Shown here: positions 36,011 through 47,102 of the stretch, piece by piece | How the letters are laid out: the number at the start of each line of letters is the position of its first letter | Position numbering within the stretch: position 1 is the first letter of the stretch | Source: Phoronis australis | Lineage: Eukaryota; Phoronida; Phoronidae | Reading direction: 5' to 3' | DNA: 64,000 nt | NCBI GenBank assembly: GCA_002633005.1 | Contig: NMRA01000603.1 | Location: 189,089 to 253,088, forward strand | The notes under the pieces: model-generated | Databases searched by the model: none | What the model was told of the DNA's origin: nothing | The model's input: the letters and a program-made list of their open reading frames with translations, nothing else | Position numbers and translations under genes: made by a program

Positions 36011-36769
36011 AGGGTGTTACACTAACTGAAGTGTGTCGCACGACTTATTTATCTTTCCCAACTTTGGTTTAGATGAGAATGCGCCAGTGCTGTGTTGTGG
36101 AAAAATGTCTAAGGATTGTATCATCAGGTACATGTTATATCTACTCACCTGGTGTGTGTGTTATGCTCTGAAAGTGGGTCATGCGGATATCCATGGTGTT
36201 GAGCCCGCACTTGTGATGTTGTATCAGATAGAATTTGGACCTTGGAAATTGTCTTGAAACTAGCTATATAATTATTATTCTTCATCTTGTTCGAAGACAC
36301 TGTATTGCCTGAGAGAAAATGTTGTTTTGTAACCATGGTTATCTACCTTCAAATTGTATGTCGTTTTGATGGTGTGAGCTGACAGGATTCAAAGTAAGAA
36401 AACAGCGTAATATTCACTTTTGCCAAGGATTTCAAATGCAAAACAAAAACTGCAGGTCTGTTTGTACATGTACGTTTTTGAAAATAATAATCTGTAGTGC
36501 AGTCTGATGCCCTATTCATTGTCAGTTTATTGTTGACATGACTTCCAAGAGCATTTAATTTATTAACAACAAAGTGACCTGTAGTCACATGATGCTATTA
36601 TCAAGGGTAGAACAATGAAAGTAACCCATATTTTGAGATACATGATAAAATGCTTACAACAGAATGCTTGTACCTTAATGTACACCCAAGCTGTCTACTG
36701 ACACTTTGCTTACTGTGTCAATGTGTGCAGTTTACATGTATTGGTTTTCAAATTAACTAGACAGACTGG

Positions 36770-37040
36770 CAGGACTCTGACAGACTCTTCCAAACTTGGG
36801 CAAACTTCTTGTACTCGAATTTTTGGGTAGTTTAGTCTAACTTTTGTCATAATGAAATAGAGTTTTTGTCCAACTGCAATCAGAATTGAATGTGACGTTA
36901 TTGCATCTAGCCACCTACTGTTTATTTATGAATGGACGTGTGTAGTAAGTTGGTGTGATTTCAGCAAAATAGATGGAGTAACATTTGCTGAGATTTTGGC
37001 CTGGTGTAGCCGGAGTTGTGTGGATTTCCGTTTGCACTCG
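36770..37040 (+). repeat. Dispersed repeat, copy 2
   Basis: Diverged relative of 20690-20930, sharing CTAGCCACCTACTG-TTTATTTATGAATGG, GTAGTAAGTTGGTG, TTTCAGCAAAAT and GAGATTTT in the same order. Confidence 0.5.
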
Positions 37041-37422
37041 TCCATTGTGATGAAGAATAACAGGTACTGTAGTTATTGAGCCTCAACACCGTGAGTCGAA
37101 ATCTTGTGTCCAGTTTATGTTGAAAGCTACTACACACTGCAGCTTAGCAAACACCTCTCCCTCAAGGTACATCTGTACGAAAGGAATCGATTTTTTCATT
37201 TTTTTTCTGTAGTTTGTGTGTTATGACTGGATAGTGGGCATCCTGCGCTAGAATGGTTTCTAGATAGAATGAGTTTAGTGAATTAATTTTTGGATTTAAT
37301 GCGTATGAGGATGTCACGTGAATGCCTTGTTCCATGAATTATTCAGATGACGGTAGTTGGGAGCATTTGAGCATTTGATACCTTCAAACTTTTGTTTTAC
37401 ATGTTGTAAATTTTGCTTTTTA

Positions 37423-37428
37423 AATAAA
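37423..37428 (+). terminator. Candidate PBRM1 polyadenylation signal
   Basis: AATAAA about 1.4 kb after the PBRM1 stop, followed by GT/T-rich sequence. The same hexamer recurs at 37958-37963 in the duplicated block. Confidence 0.45.
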
Positions 37429-37670
37429 ACGTTCAACTTTGGTAGTTCTTCAGTTTGATGTTTTATGTAACGTTTCAAGGGCAGTAACCCTCATTGCGTA
37501 CTGTTTGGTTGTAAATATATTTTTTCGGACAAAACCGGGAATCGTCTGTTCATTTCGAATGTTGAATCTCCATGACTTGATATCTGGTACCAGGGGGTTC
37601 TCGCGTTGTAGTCAGTAGGGTCATGTCTCCAACACTGCTGATATTTTGCACTCTGGGACTTTCTTTACGA

Positions 37671-37897
37671 ACAGGATTACCACAGAATCATGTGCACGAG
37701 TATCGCATCATACGCACGAATCACCTAAGGATCTTTGTATCGTGCATATGAAAACAAACTTCACGTACCGGCATACGAACAAAAGCCATGCGCACGAACT
37801 ATAAAAATCACACGTTCGAACACAAATTGTACACGCGAAGATACGAATCATACGCCACTGTTCACCAAACGAGGAAGTGTTCGTGCGTGTGATCGAA
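37671..37897. mobile_element. Foldback element, truncated copy at the N junction
   Basis: Left half of the element at 38206-38595, cut at the single N. Contains the same GCACGAA/CATACGAA boxes. Probably the same locus assembled twice. Confidence 0.6.
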
Positions 37898-38205
37898 NCA
37901 TTTGAGCATTTGATACCTTCAAACTTTTGTTTTACATGTTGTAAATTTTGCTTTTTAAATAAAACGTTCAACTTTGGTAGTTCTTCAGTTTGATGTTTTA
38001 TGTAACGTTTCAAGGGCAGTAACCGTCATTGCGTACTGTTTGGTTGTAAATATATTATTTCGGACAAAACCGGGAATCGTTTGTTCATTTCGAATGTTGA
38101 ATCTCCATGACTTGATATCGGGTGCCAGGGGGTTCTCGCGTTGTAGTCAGTAGGGTCATGTCTCCAACACTGCTGATATTTTGCACTCTGGGACTTTCTT
38201 TACGA

Positions 38206-38595
38206 ACAGGATTACCACAGAATCATGTGCACGAGTATCGCATCATACGCACGAATCACCTAAGGATCTATGTATCGTGCATATGAAAACAAACTTCACG
38301 TACCGGCATACGAACAAAAGCCATGCGCACGAACTATAAAAATCACACGTTCGAACACAAATTGTACACGCGAAGATCCGAATCATACGCCACTGTTCAC
38401 CAAACGAGGAAGTTTTCGTGCGTGTGATCAAAGTTCGTGTGTCTGACTTCGTGTTCGTTCGTAAGATTTTGTGATTCGTGCGCATGATTTTGTTCATATA
38501 CTCGATTTTTGGGTTTGTATGCATGATTCATAAGTTCGTAGGTTCTTCGTACGTAGGATGTTATGCACGTGTGTTTGATTCTTTGGTATCCCTGT
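38206..38595. mobile_element. Palindromic foldback element with ACGCACGAAC boxes
   Basis: About 390 bp. Ends are inverted repeats: ACAGGATTACCACAGAATCA on the left, the complement of ACAGGGATACCAAAGAATCA on the right. The left half holds several degenerate (C)ATACGCACGAA boxes on the plus strand, the right half the same box inverted (TTCGTGCGTGTGAT), spaced about 20-25 bp. No coding capacity. A relative lies at 55283-55510. Confidence 0.7.
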
Positions 38596-39232
38596 ACCAA
38601 GGTAAACTTGGCTTCGTCTTGAATACACACACAGGCATTGCGCTTTGTTGACCTATCGCAAGCTCCGCCCACTTGCGTAATGTCGACCAACAAACAATAA
38701 GATTTACACGGCAACATGTTTGTCGGGTAAAATGACGGTTTGGAAACGAAGGCGTGTCAATAATGTCGCGTTCTAAATGGTCAATTAAGCCGTCACTCAA
38801 AATCCTAGCGATAGATCAATTTTTGAATGGGCATGATTGCGGTTGCAACTATAGGTGTGATCGGGGAATAGTGGAATCATGTTGAAAATTTCGGAAGCAC
38901 AGTGTATTCAATCAAGTTTTAGAGATTTTATGAATGACTTTTGGCTGGAGGCTTGTGAGTTTATATGTATGTTGCCTTTCAAGACTTGGATTTGTCAAAC
39001 TTGTGGCACATTTACGTTCTTGATGTGTTTTCATGCTATTTTCCCCGGTTGTCCCGTCAAAATGTCTCGGTTCCACATTCGTTTTTTCAGGAAACTTCTG
39101 TCCTGTAATGTTCGGTTCATAAGCGGAAACAATTCGTTAAATGTGTAACAAATCATCGATAAACCCGTGAATTACACATTTTGGTAAAAATTGCGAGCTT
39201 CTTCGAACAGTAAATAAATGGAAGGGTTAAGC
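38596..39232. other. PBRM1-peroxidase convergent intergenic region
   Basis: No gene or repeat recognised between the foldback element and the peroxidase polyadenylation signal. A 89-codon open frame at 38879-39148 has no recognisable similarity. Confidence 0.5.
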
Positions 39233-39238
39233 TTTATT
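39233..39238 (-). terminator. Candidate peroxidase polyadenylation signal
   Basis: AATAAA on the minus strand, 12 nt after the stop codon. It would give an unusually short 3' UTR, so a later signal may be used instead. Confidence 0.4.
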
Positions 39239-39249
39239 TGCTGTTCTCG

Positions 39250-42200
39250 TTATTTCGGTGTTTTAAGCACCCCTGGGCCGTATCCGTTTTCAATCATTTT
39301 GGTGAACGCCGGTCCGAATTCCTTGATCCATTTTTCGTTGCTGGCAGCGAACTCCCTTACAATACTAGCCGTGCTCGAATCCGGGCATGAATTGGCTGAA
39401 CGACATGTGGACTTGCCGTCTTTGTCCACCTGTAATTGTTAATGATCACATTACCTCATTACGTTGAAAATTGAGGGACATGTGGGTGCTGTTGTCTTTT
39501 AAAGCTCCCGTATTGAATGACGGATCCAAATATTCTTGCAGTGTACATGTTCAGTGTTGGAGCACAACTGCCACAGGCTGCAGTTTTAACAGACTTTCGA
39601 GGAACAAACTGTCGTAATTTCAAGTTGCGACCACTTGTGTGCTGTGGAGTTGCATATTAAGTGTCGCAACTATCAAATTGCAACAACTTGGACAGTTCTC
39701 TGACGTACAAATGTAAGGTAGCGACGTCAAGAACGACGATGTTGCAGGAGTAAATTAAGTATGCATGCTTACGAGAGGCAGTTTCGCGGAAGGTCGACGA
39801 CATGACAGTCGCTTACATCAAATGTTCAGTCCTGTGTTAATGTCCATATACTTTTAGCCCACTCCATGTCTTTATATCGAATTCATAAGCGGCAAAGCTG
39901 CCAACCTCGTCATATTGTATACGCTGACACTCTTTGTGGATTGTAAACTGTGCTTCAGGGAACTATTTTGAAGTCTCAACATCATCTCTGCGGACAAAAG
40001 TGTCAGCTTAGGCCTACTTACAGAAAAATTTTTCAGCAAGCACATGTCTGAGTTGAGCATAGTAAAACCTGGCGGCATTCTGTTCACGTCTGTTCCCCGC
40101 ACGTACTCATAGCTGCAAAATTTACATACAGTAGTGAACGATAAACTAAATTATGTTGTGAGTTGTGAACTTAAGTGTTTGGGATCGAAAAGCCGTGTCA
40201 TCAGCGACCGGTAGGCTGCGCTGCGAGCGATTTATCAACAGAACTTGAACATGTGATGAGTTCCAACAACTATTGTAAGCGCAAGCACAAGGCAGGCCAG
40301 AAGTTGTAAGCTGCGCTGTTGTCCTCAGGTGAAGTACACGTAAAGCAAAATGCAAGGATTACAAAGAGAAGCCCTCAGGGTTAGGCCAAACGAAGAGCTG
40401 TGCGCCTCGAGTGCAAATTCAGTACTAAAAAGCTCACATTCTACCTGTTGCTCGCGTTCAGTTTGCGAAAAAAATTAACCGTGGGGATTTTTCCTCGCGA
40501 GACTGCGAGGCATTTGCTCATTTCTTGTCTTTCTTTTATATAAAGCTTGCGCAAATCTTCACTGCACGCGGGCGAGGTGGACTATAAGTGGTTAATCGAT
40601 TCCTTTCGGCAGCCAATGGAAAGTATTTATAAATTGCATCATCTCACAACAACAAATCCCCCTCGTTGGCTCATTGTAAATATGTGCACTGTTCTGTTTA
40701 CTACACTGTGGAAGTAACAGGTCAGCATTTTGCTCGCTGTTTGAGCCTGGTTGCTCTTGTGAGCCCATGATTGGAGCTACACTTAAAAACGAAAGCTCGT
40801 CCTAATCGATTCACAAATTAATACTCGTGTCTTAGCCACGGTGCTGCAGAAAACCTAATAGTATTCGGTAATTTTTCATCGATTTTAAAAATTTAAAGAC
40901 GGTTACTATTTACTTTTCAGTTTTAACAACAGTGAAGTGATGGTTTTCTTTACTTTGAAATTCGTACGAGATAAGCTGACGTTTTGGTTTACGACCGCAA
41001 TTATTTTCCCCAGCACGTTCAGCTCAACCCGTGAACAGCTTCAATCCGTGGCTGCACCATCCAGTCTTTGATATGTGCCGAGGACTTAGCTAGATACTCT
41101 GGGGGTGACCAGTGCATGCTTTCTTGTCTACTTGCTTGCAAATCCTGTTGGCGTAAAATTTGCCGAATGAGGACTATCTGGAGACTTCGTTCCCTCCAAC
41201 AGATGACACTGAAGAGTCTTTCGGTAGACTATACAGCCAGTCCAGACATAAGCCCCAGCCTTGTGCCTGGTCTACCGTTGTGAGAGCTGCAGGCACAGTC
41301 TTGCACACATTGTTACAAACGTTGCGATTGACCAGAAAGGTCAATATAATTAATGTGAATACTGTAAAACAGCCTGCACAGGTGGATTGAGAGATAAGTT
41401 CTCATAGTTGAGTTTTATGCCACTTTCCTTGACGCCATGGTTACAAAATCATCGCGATGTTGCCGAAGGCCATATTGCGCTGGCAACTTACTATGTTAAC
41501 GAGGCTATAAGCAAGGGCGTGGACTGAAGCAACGAGAGCTAGATCTCATTTCTGACGAAATTAAGGAACGAAATGAGGCCGATTGTGTAACAACAAATGA
41601 CTCAACGGCAAAAATTTTTGGAAGGAATGGGCCTACTAGTGTTCATTTTGTAGGCAAGTCATTGAAGAAGCATTACACTGCAGTGGACTTTTTAAAGTAA
41701 CGCATGCGCAGCTGCAAGCTCGTGTTCTTTGTAGCTGAATAAAGAGATGCTCTGAATGATACTGAATTGAGCTCAAGTCTGTACAGAGTACCTCGACAAT
41801 GCCTCCCCCAATAATATATGGGAATCATCTCTAAATAATAAACAATTATCACTACATGCAATAAGAGACAAGTTCATACCGGTTCATAAATCTGTGCCGC
41901 GGGCCTCTAAGCTTGACCTGAGTCCAGTTAAACTTAGAGTTGACCATATCTCTGTAAAATTCATTATCCAGCCAATTCGGGTGTGCATCCCACTTTCCGA
42001 TCCAGCCCAAGTTATTTGCTTTCGCCTGTAGAGAGAATCAACACCATTTGCCTACTCTTTCTCTGGCTGCTATCATTAAAGTTTGTCGACGTGAGCAACT
42101 TTCACAAAGATACTGTATGCATGTATTATCTCTAATGTCTTTTCTCTGCAACACAGATAATTAACTGGAAGCTTGTTTTCACTGTGCTCTGCAGTGTCCG

Positions 42201-45200
42201 TTTATCCGTACAGACCTGCGTTGTTAAACTCGGTGGATGAAAATGTTGGTGATCGAGGGGACGGTAGGGTAGTGTGTCTGAAAATTGGGAGTTAGGAAAT
42301 TGTGTCATGCCCAGATTTAGTAAAATTTAGGCACCAGAAACCTTAATTCTGCATCTGTGACTTGCGGTCGTGTTACTCAAACACTGACCATATGATACTT
42401 TCGGGACTTTTCACATTATAGATGCAGTTGACGACACAGAATAGTTTACAACTGAAGAGTTTTTGATCATCGATGCCCAAGCGCGGTAAACCATTCAAAG
42501 TTCCAACTGCAGTCGGATCAACAGAGCACATATATATTCACATTACACATGCAGAATAGTGTGGAAAACACTCAAGAACCATTTATGGTAAGTTAACGTA
42601 TTCTGTAGTTTGTCACCACTAACATCAGTATCATCCTCATCATCATCATCATCATCATCATCATCACCAATGTCGTCACCTTCACCATCTCCGTCACCAT
42701 CATCATCATTAACCTGTTACTGATTGTTATGTTTATCGTTCTCTTCATCATAGTCGGCGTCGACGTCGCCTACCTCCTCCTCGTTTGCCGTCCCCATCGC
42801 TTTTCAGCATGCACAAAGTATTGCTCACAGACTGCCAACTAATCACGTATGGCTATGCAATTGTCAAAACATAACTAACTTACAAAGCTTTTTACTGTAC
42901 TTACAAATCCCAATGTGTGGGCGCCAATCAAACAGACCATTTCCCTATCATTCAAATTCGGGAAGCCTTTTTTGAAGATCGCTTTCATACTGGCCAAATT
43001 GTGGTGACCTTCGGGGATCGACTTCATCGCGGACGTCTTTGGAGAAGTGAGACAGTCTTTACGGCCGTATCTGAAAGACGACATGACACGAAAAACGTAT
43101 CTCCACACATACACTCCCGGAAACTGCTCGTTACGCATCGATGGCACTGCCGTACATAGGCGACCTAATCACACATTTCGAGGAAAATCACAATATTTAA
43201 AAACAACGAGCTGTTCCCTGAAGGCGATGGGCCATCTGAACTCCCCGCCGCTTGAGAATCTACATGTATGCCAACGCTTATGCCTCAAGGGTTGTTATTA
43301 GTCTATTCGCCACCAAAGATACACAGACTGACTAACAAACGCGAACGTTTGTGAAATAGGTGGCCTGTTTGCTCGTGCGACTTCAGGTCCAGCCAACACA
43401 GATGAGATTACTCGATAGGGAACACATAGACGTTTCAACAGATGCACTTTATAATGATAAAAATAATAGATCAGTTGATGTATTTCATTAGACAAGCTCA
43501 TTCAATTTTGCCATCTCTGAATGAAGCTCGTACCACGACAAAAGTAATAGTTTGTTCTCATGTGAATAATTTGTTGTCATTTGAGCTTTGACCGTTTGAG
43601 CTTTAAAAGGATTCAAGCAATAAATGGTGTTGTTTTTTAAACACTTCTGTTGTATAATAAGAAAATTGACCTTTTCACAAATATGCACCTACGTAAATGT
43701 AAACATAAGTTAATTAAACCCGATTGAATGTGAGAGTGAATGAGTGTATGACAGTCCTTCCCCTTCCAGACCCCCCCCCCCCCTTTTTATATTATTCTCT
43801 GCTAATTATTCGCCCAATCCTTTGGAGTATTTTCCAAATACTTATTTGTTCAATCAATATGATGTACAGTGTATCATACTCTAGCAAGTTGTAAAGATAT
43901 GTAAATGTAGTTGGGGCTACCCAACCCCAGCCGTATCTACTATTCATTAATGATATGCTTTCTGGGTAAATAAACGTATTTAAAAAAGCTTTGACCGATG
44001 CCTTGCTTCGCCAACTATACGACGTGAAGCACTGAAGAAACGGAAAATTGTATGACAAGTTAAGAACTTGAAAAAATCCGATTTCGCCTTTAAATCTACT
44101 CTTTTCGCCTCACTTTACAATGTGTTTAAAATGTCACGAAATGGATTTTAACGCAAGCTGGTTCCGTCGAAGCCTAAGTATCGCTCATTCAGCACAACTA
44201 CAACTTTTCTCACTTTTGACTGAGTTTAGCATGGATTTTGTACTTTAATCTTTATTTTGGTGATGCACCACCTCCTGATATGGCCGCCGTAGTGAGTGGC
44301 ACTGACTGACTTGTGCATTACGGACACACGTCGCCACGTGTAATGAGGTTCACCCCGCCCACTTAAAAATCAGCTGTAAAATTAAGCAAACACAAAAAGG
44401 ACTGACAGTTGCGAAATATTGATATTTTAGTGATATCTTTCGACTCACGAAGCTCTTCCTGTGTCTTAAATTGGTGAATGTAAAGTAAAAAGTACTTTTA
44501 ACGAAGAAACTGATGGCTGCATTAAGAAGCGAGACCAAATGCTCATGAACCTTTTCAGTCTTGTCTATCATGTACACCTATTGATTCGTAATTGACGAAT
44601 TTATGGATTATAAATGCGTTTCCGTCAATACACAGTTAACCTACAGTGTACCTGAATTTGATGTCAGGAATCGGCCTCCCCATGCGCGGACGGCAGTTGA
44701 TCTTCCCTGGTCGACAGTGAACACCGAGCGCTCCATAAAGGACCGCCTCGGCGCCCGCCAAGGCCCACAAGTCAGCACGACTCAGCACACTGGCCAATTT
44801 ATGCGCCGTATAGATTTCTTCTAGTTTATTTATAAATGGATCCAGACCTAAAATCGACACACGTTTCTTGTTTCTCAAAATTGTTTTCATTCCTTTAATG
44901 GGAAAGTTGAAATTTACTTTATTTTTTCATGGAATTTTAAATCTGTATCGAAAATTCATATAAAAACGAAATGAAAAAGAAACAACATGAGGACAACGAT
45001 AACGCTGCAAGTAAGACAACGACAACCGGCTACCAGAAAGTTCGAGTTATTTGGACCACGGGCCAACAGTTCTGGACATTGTGCACTGCGTCACACTAGG
45101 GGTTGGTGAATTATTGTTTCATTTAGTCCATATGAATATTATATAGACTGAAACGCTTCAAAATACCCGTGTTATGTATATAGCAAGTGAAACATGTCGG

Positions 45201-47102
45201 CAGAAACATCTCCACAGTTGAAGTTGCGTTATTGCTAGATCGTGAAAGAGGGTATGCGGTAATGATGTTGCTGGGATTGTAATGGTAATAGGCGGACGTG
45301 GTTACGGCTGGCGTCGGTTGTATGCCACGATGGTTGTAGGGGATGGTAAGTTTGAGCGGTGGTGTTTATGTGGGGACAGCTAGTCTGGAATTGTTGTAAA
45401 CAGGGTTTTGACTACAGGTGGCGATGGTGGTGGCAGTGCTGATTTAAGGTGGTTGTGGTGACGATTGACGGGAGGTAGTCGCAAATAGACCACTTGCATG
45501 GTCCCTAACGTAGCAGTAAATTGGAACAATCACAATCTTTTTGCACAAGATCTCTAGCTCTACATGTGGAAATCCAGTAGGAGGTGTATCCCACATTCTA
45601 ACCTTACAGATTAATCACTTCAGCCTGGCCACTACATAGATTTGTCATTTACACTGCTAATGTACTGGTGAGGTCCAAACACTACGGCCACTACTACATG
45701 TATGCCAAAGCTAAGCGATACTTACTCAAGCTGTGTTTCCAGGCACGAAAAGGTTTTACGAACGTTGCAAGCAAGGTCATAAAATGCAACAAACAATCCT
45801 GCCTATCAAATTATAAAACTGCTTTTTTATGAATTAATGTTCCTTTAAACATAAGAAACGTAAAAAGTTACGAAATCGGTGTTCAAATCATGAAAATTGG
45901 TTCTTTATACTTATAACTGGGTTCAAGCACGTTAAAATTGAATTGACTTCAATTGTTTACTGATAAAGCAGTACGCGGTCTCTTGCGGGATCTTCACCTG
46001 ATTATGTGCACAATATATATGGAAAAGAGCTTGACCTGGACTCGCTCAATGATACGTCAATCACAGTAAAGGATAAATTCATGTCATGATTTAGATCTCA
46101 CAAAACACCTTCCTATCATTCGCATGATTCTGCAAGGTCTTTTATCATCTCGCTTTTTGGCAAGAATCTCGCGTCTGCGGAACGCTGCACAGGTTAACAC
46201 AATATGACCTCAAGGGTAGTGGGACAAAATGTACCTTGCTTCACATATTGCTAAAGATCTGTTGTGGTTGTGAGTGGGGGTGTTAATAACAGGGACGGTG
46301 ATGAGGTACTGATGTGCTGTAGTGAGTGGAACTTGTAATAGAAGGGTTGTGAGTGGTGTTGTTGCATGAAAGTGGATACGATTACGAATAACTGAAGGAT
46401 CGTGATGTGTAACAATGTAATTTCGATATAATTACAGTGGACGTTGTGTCGCAATGTGTGCAACATTGTAACATATCACGATCCAACATCGCATTGTGTC
46501 ACAATGAGATTTTGCGAGATAACGCTTGAGGTGCCCAACTCGTACCTATTATACGATTACATGGTTTTGTAAATGCATTCACCTTTGTTTTCAGGGTTTT
46601 TCAGATTTATGCAGCCGTCGCATTTACCGCCAACACAGTCGTGAAAAGAGAGGCGAACGAAGCCGGGCAAGTTAGAGTTTGTTCCTGGACCTCGCGCTCC
46701 AATATTTTCCTGGATTGCCTAAAAGATGGCGCACAAACATTGTTGATTATAGGGAGCGATGGCGAAAAACTTTACAGAGAAGGCAGCTAGACTAATAGTT
46801 GAAATTTGATTTGGTGACAATTCTGCAACGGACATATCAGTACGAAACATTTACACAAATCTCGGTGCTTTTTAATTGAAAATAAATATAACAATTTCCT
46901 GGACTATTTTACTTTTATGGTGTGCTGTTCCCCTAAAATTTCGGCAGCACACACGTGATCGACAATTCTCTCACTTTTAGATTTCATGCACTTTAAAACA
47001 AGTATTTACAACTCACTTCACATAACGCGTTTTTTCATAGTTATCTGGTTATTCACAGACATACCTTCCGAATGTATCCTCGAATATTCTCTTCTTGTTT
47101 GA
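39250..47102 (-). CDS. Plant/fungal-type heme peroxidase (cytochrome c/ascorbate peroxidase-like), 5' incomplete
   Basis: Catalyses H2O2-dependent oxidation; substrate unknown. Exons on the minus strand: 47065-47102, 46583-46718, 44652-44847, 42905-43070, 41880-42025, 40022-40112, 39250-39429 (TAA). All phases join, giving 316 residues. Landmarks: [13 protein letters not shown] (distal Arg and His, with Phe where class I has Trp), [37 protein letters not shown] (proximal heme-ligand His), [15 protein letters not shown] (Trp at the class I radical-Trp position), MLNSDMCLL (proximal Asp) and [13 protein letters not shown]-terminal blocks resemble yeast cytochrome c peroxidase (NEFY, AF-K-ENG). 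At least nine Cys suggest disulfides and secretion, but the first exon with any signal peptide is not identified; it should end in phase 1. Related animal genes are usually labelled putative ascorbate peroxidase. All key catalytic residues are present, so it is probably active. Confidence 0.93.
42630..42711. repeat. (ATC)n microsatellite
   Basis: CATCATCAT repeats, interrupted, inside the peroxidase intron between exons 43070-42905 and 42025-41880. Not coding in the gene model. Confidence 0.9.
43771..43784. repeat. Poly-C run
   Basis: An uninterrupted C run of about 14 bases followed by T5, in a peroxidase intron. Confidence 0.9.
45240..45480. repeat. Degenerate GGTGGT/GATGG-rich low-complexity tract
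   Basis: G- and T-rich sequence built from loosely repeated GGTGG, GATGG and GTTGTGG words, inside a peroxidase intron. A weaker relative lies at about 46260-46370. Confidence 0.5.
46397..46484. repeat. Inverted repeat (hairpin)
   Basis: GGATCGTGATGTGTAACAATG at the left matches the complement of CATTGTAACATATCACGATCC at the right with two mismatches, around a loop of about 45 bp. MITE-like. Lies just outside the exon carrying the distal His. Confidence 0.7.

Larger units (their letters stand above)
36011..37445 (+). other. PBRM1 3' UTR (inferred)
   Basis: From the stop codon to just past the first good AATAAA (37423-37428). It includes a dispersed repeat at 36770-37040. The true polyadenylation site is not shown by sequence. 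Confidence 0.5.
37364..38432 (+). repeat. 535-bp direct duplication joined at a single N
   Basis: 37364-37897 and 37899-38432 are nearly identical (about ten scattered differences) with exact 535-bp period, and a lone N at 37898 sits at the junction. This pattern fits two overlapping allelic contigs placed end to end rather than a true duplication. Confidence 0.85.

Noticed and set aside
37708-38524. Two near-identical 93-101-codon minus-strand frames
   Set aside because: They arise from the foldback repeat and its artefactual duplicate.
42630-42711. Poly-Asp coding tract on the minus strand
   Set aside because: It lies between two phase-compatible peroxidase exons and is a plain microsatellite.
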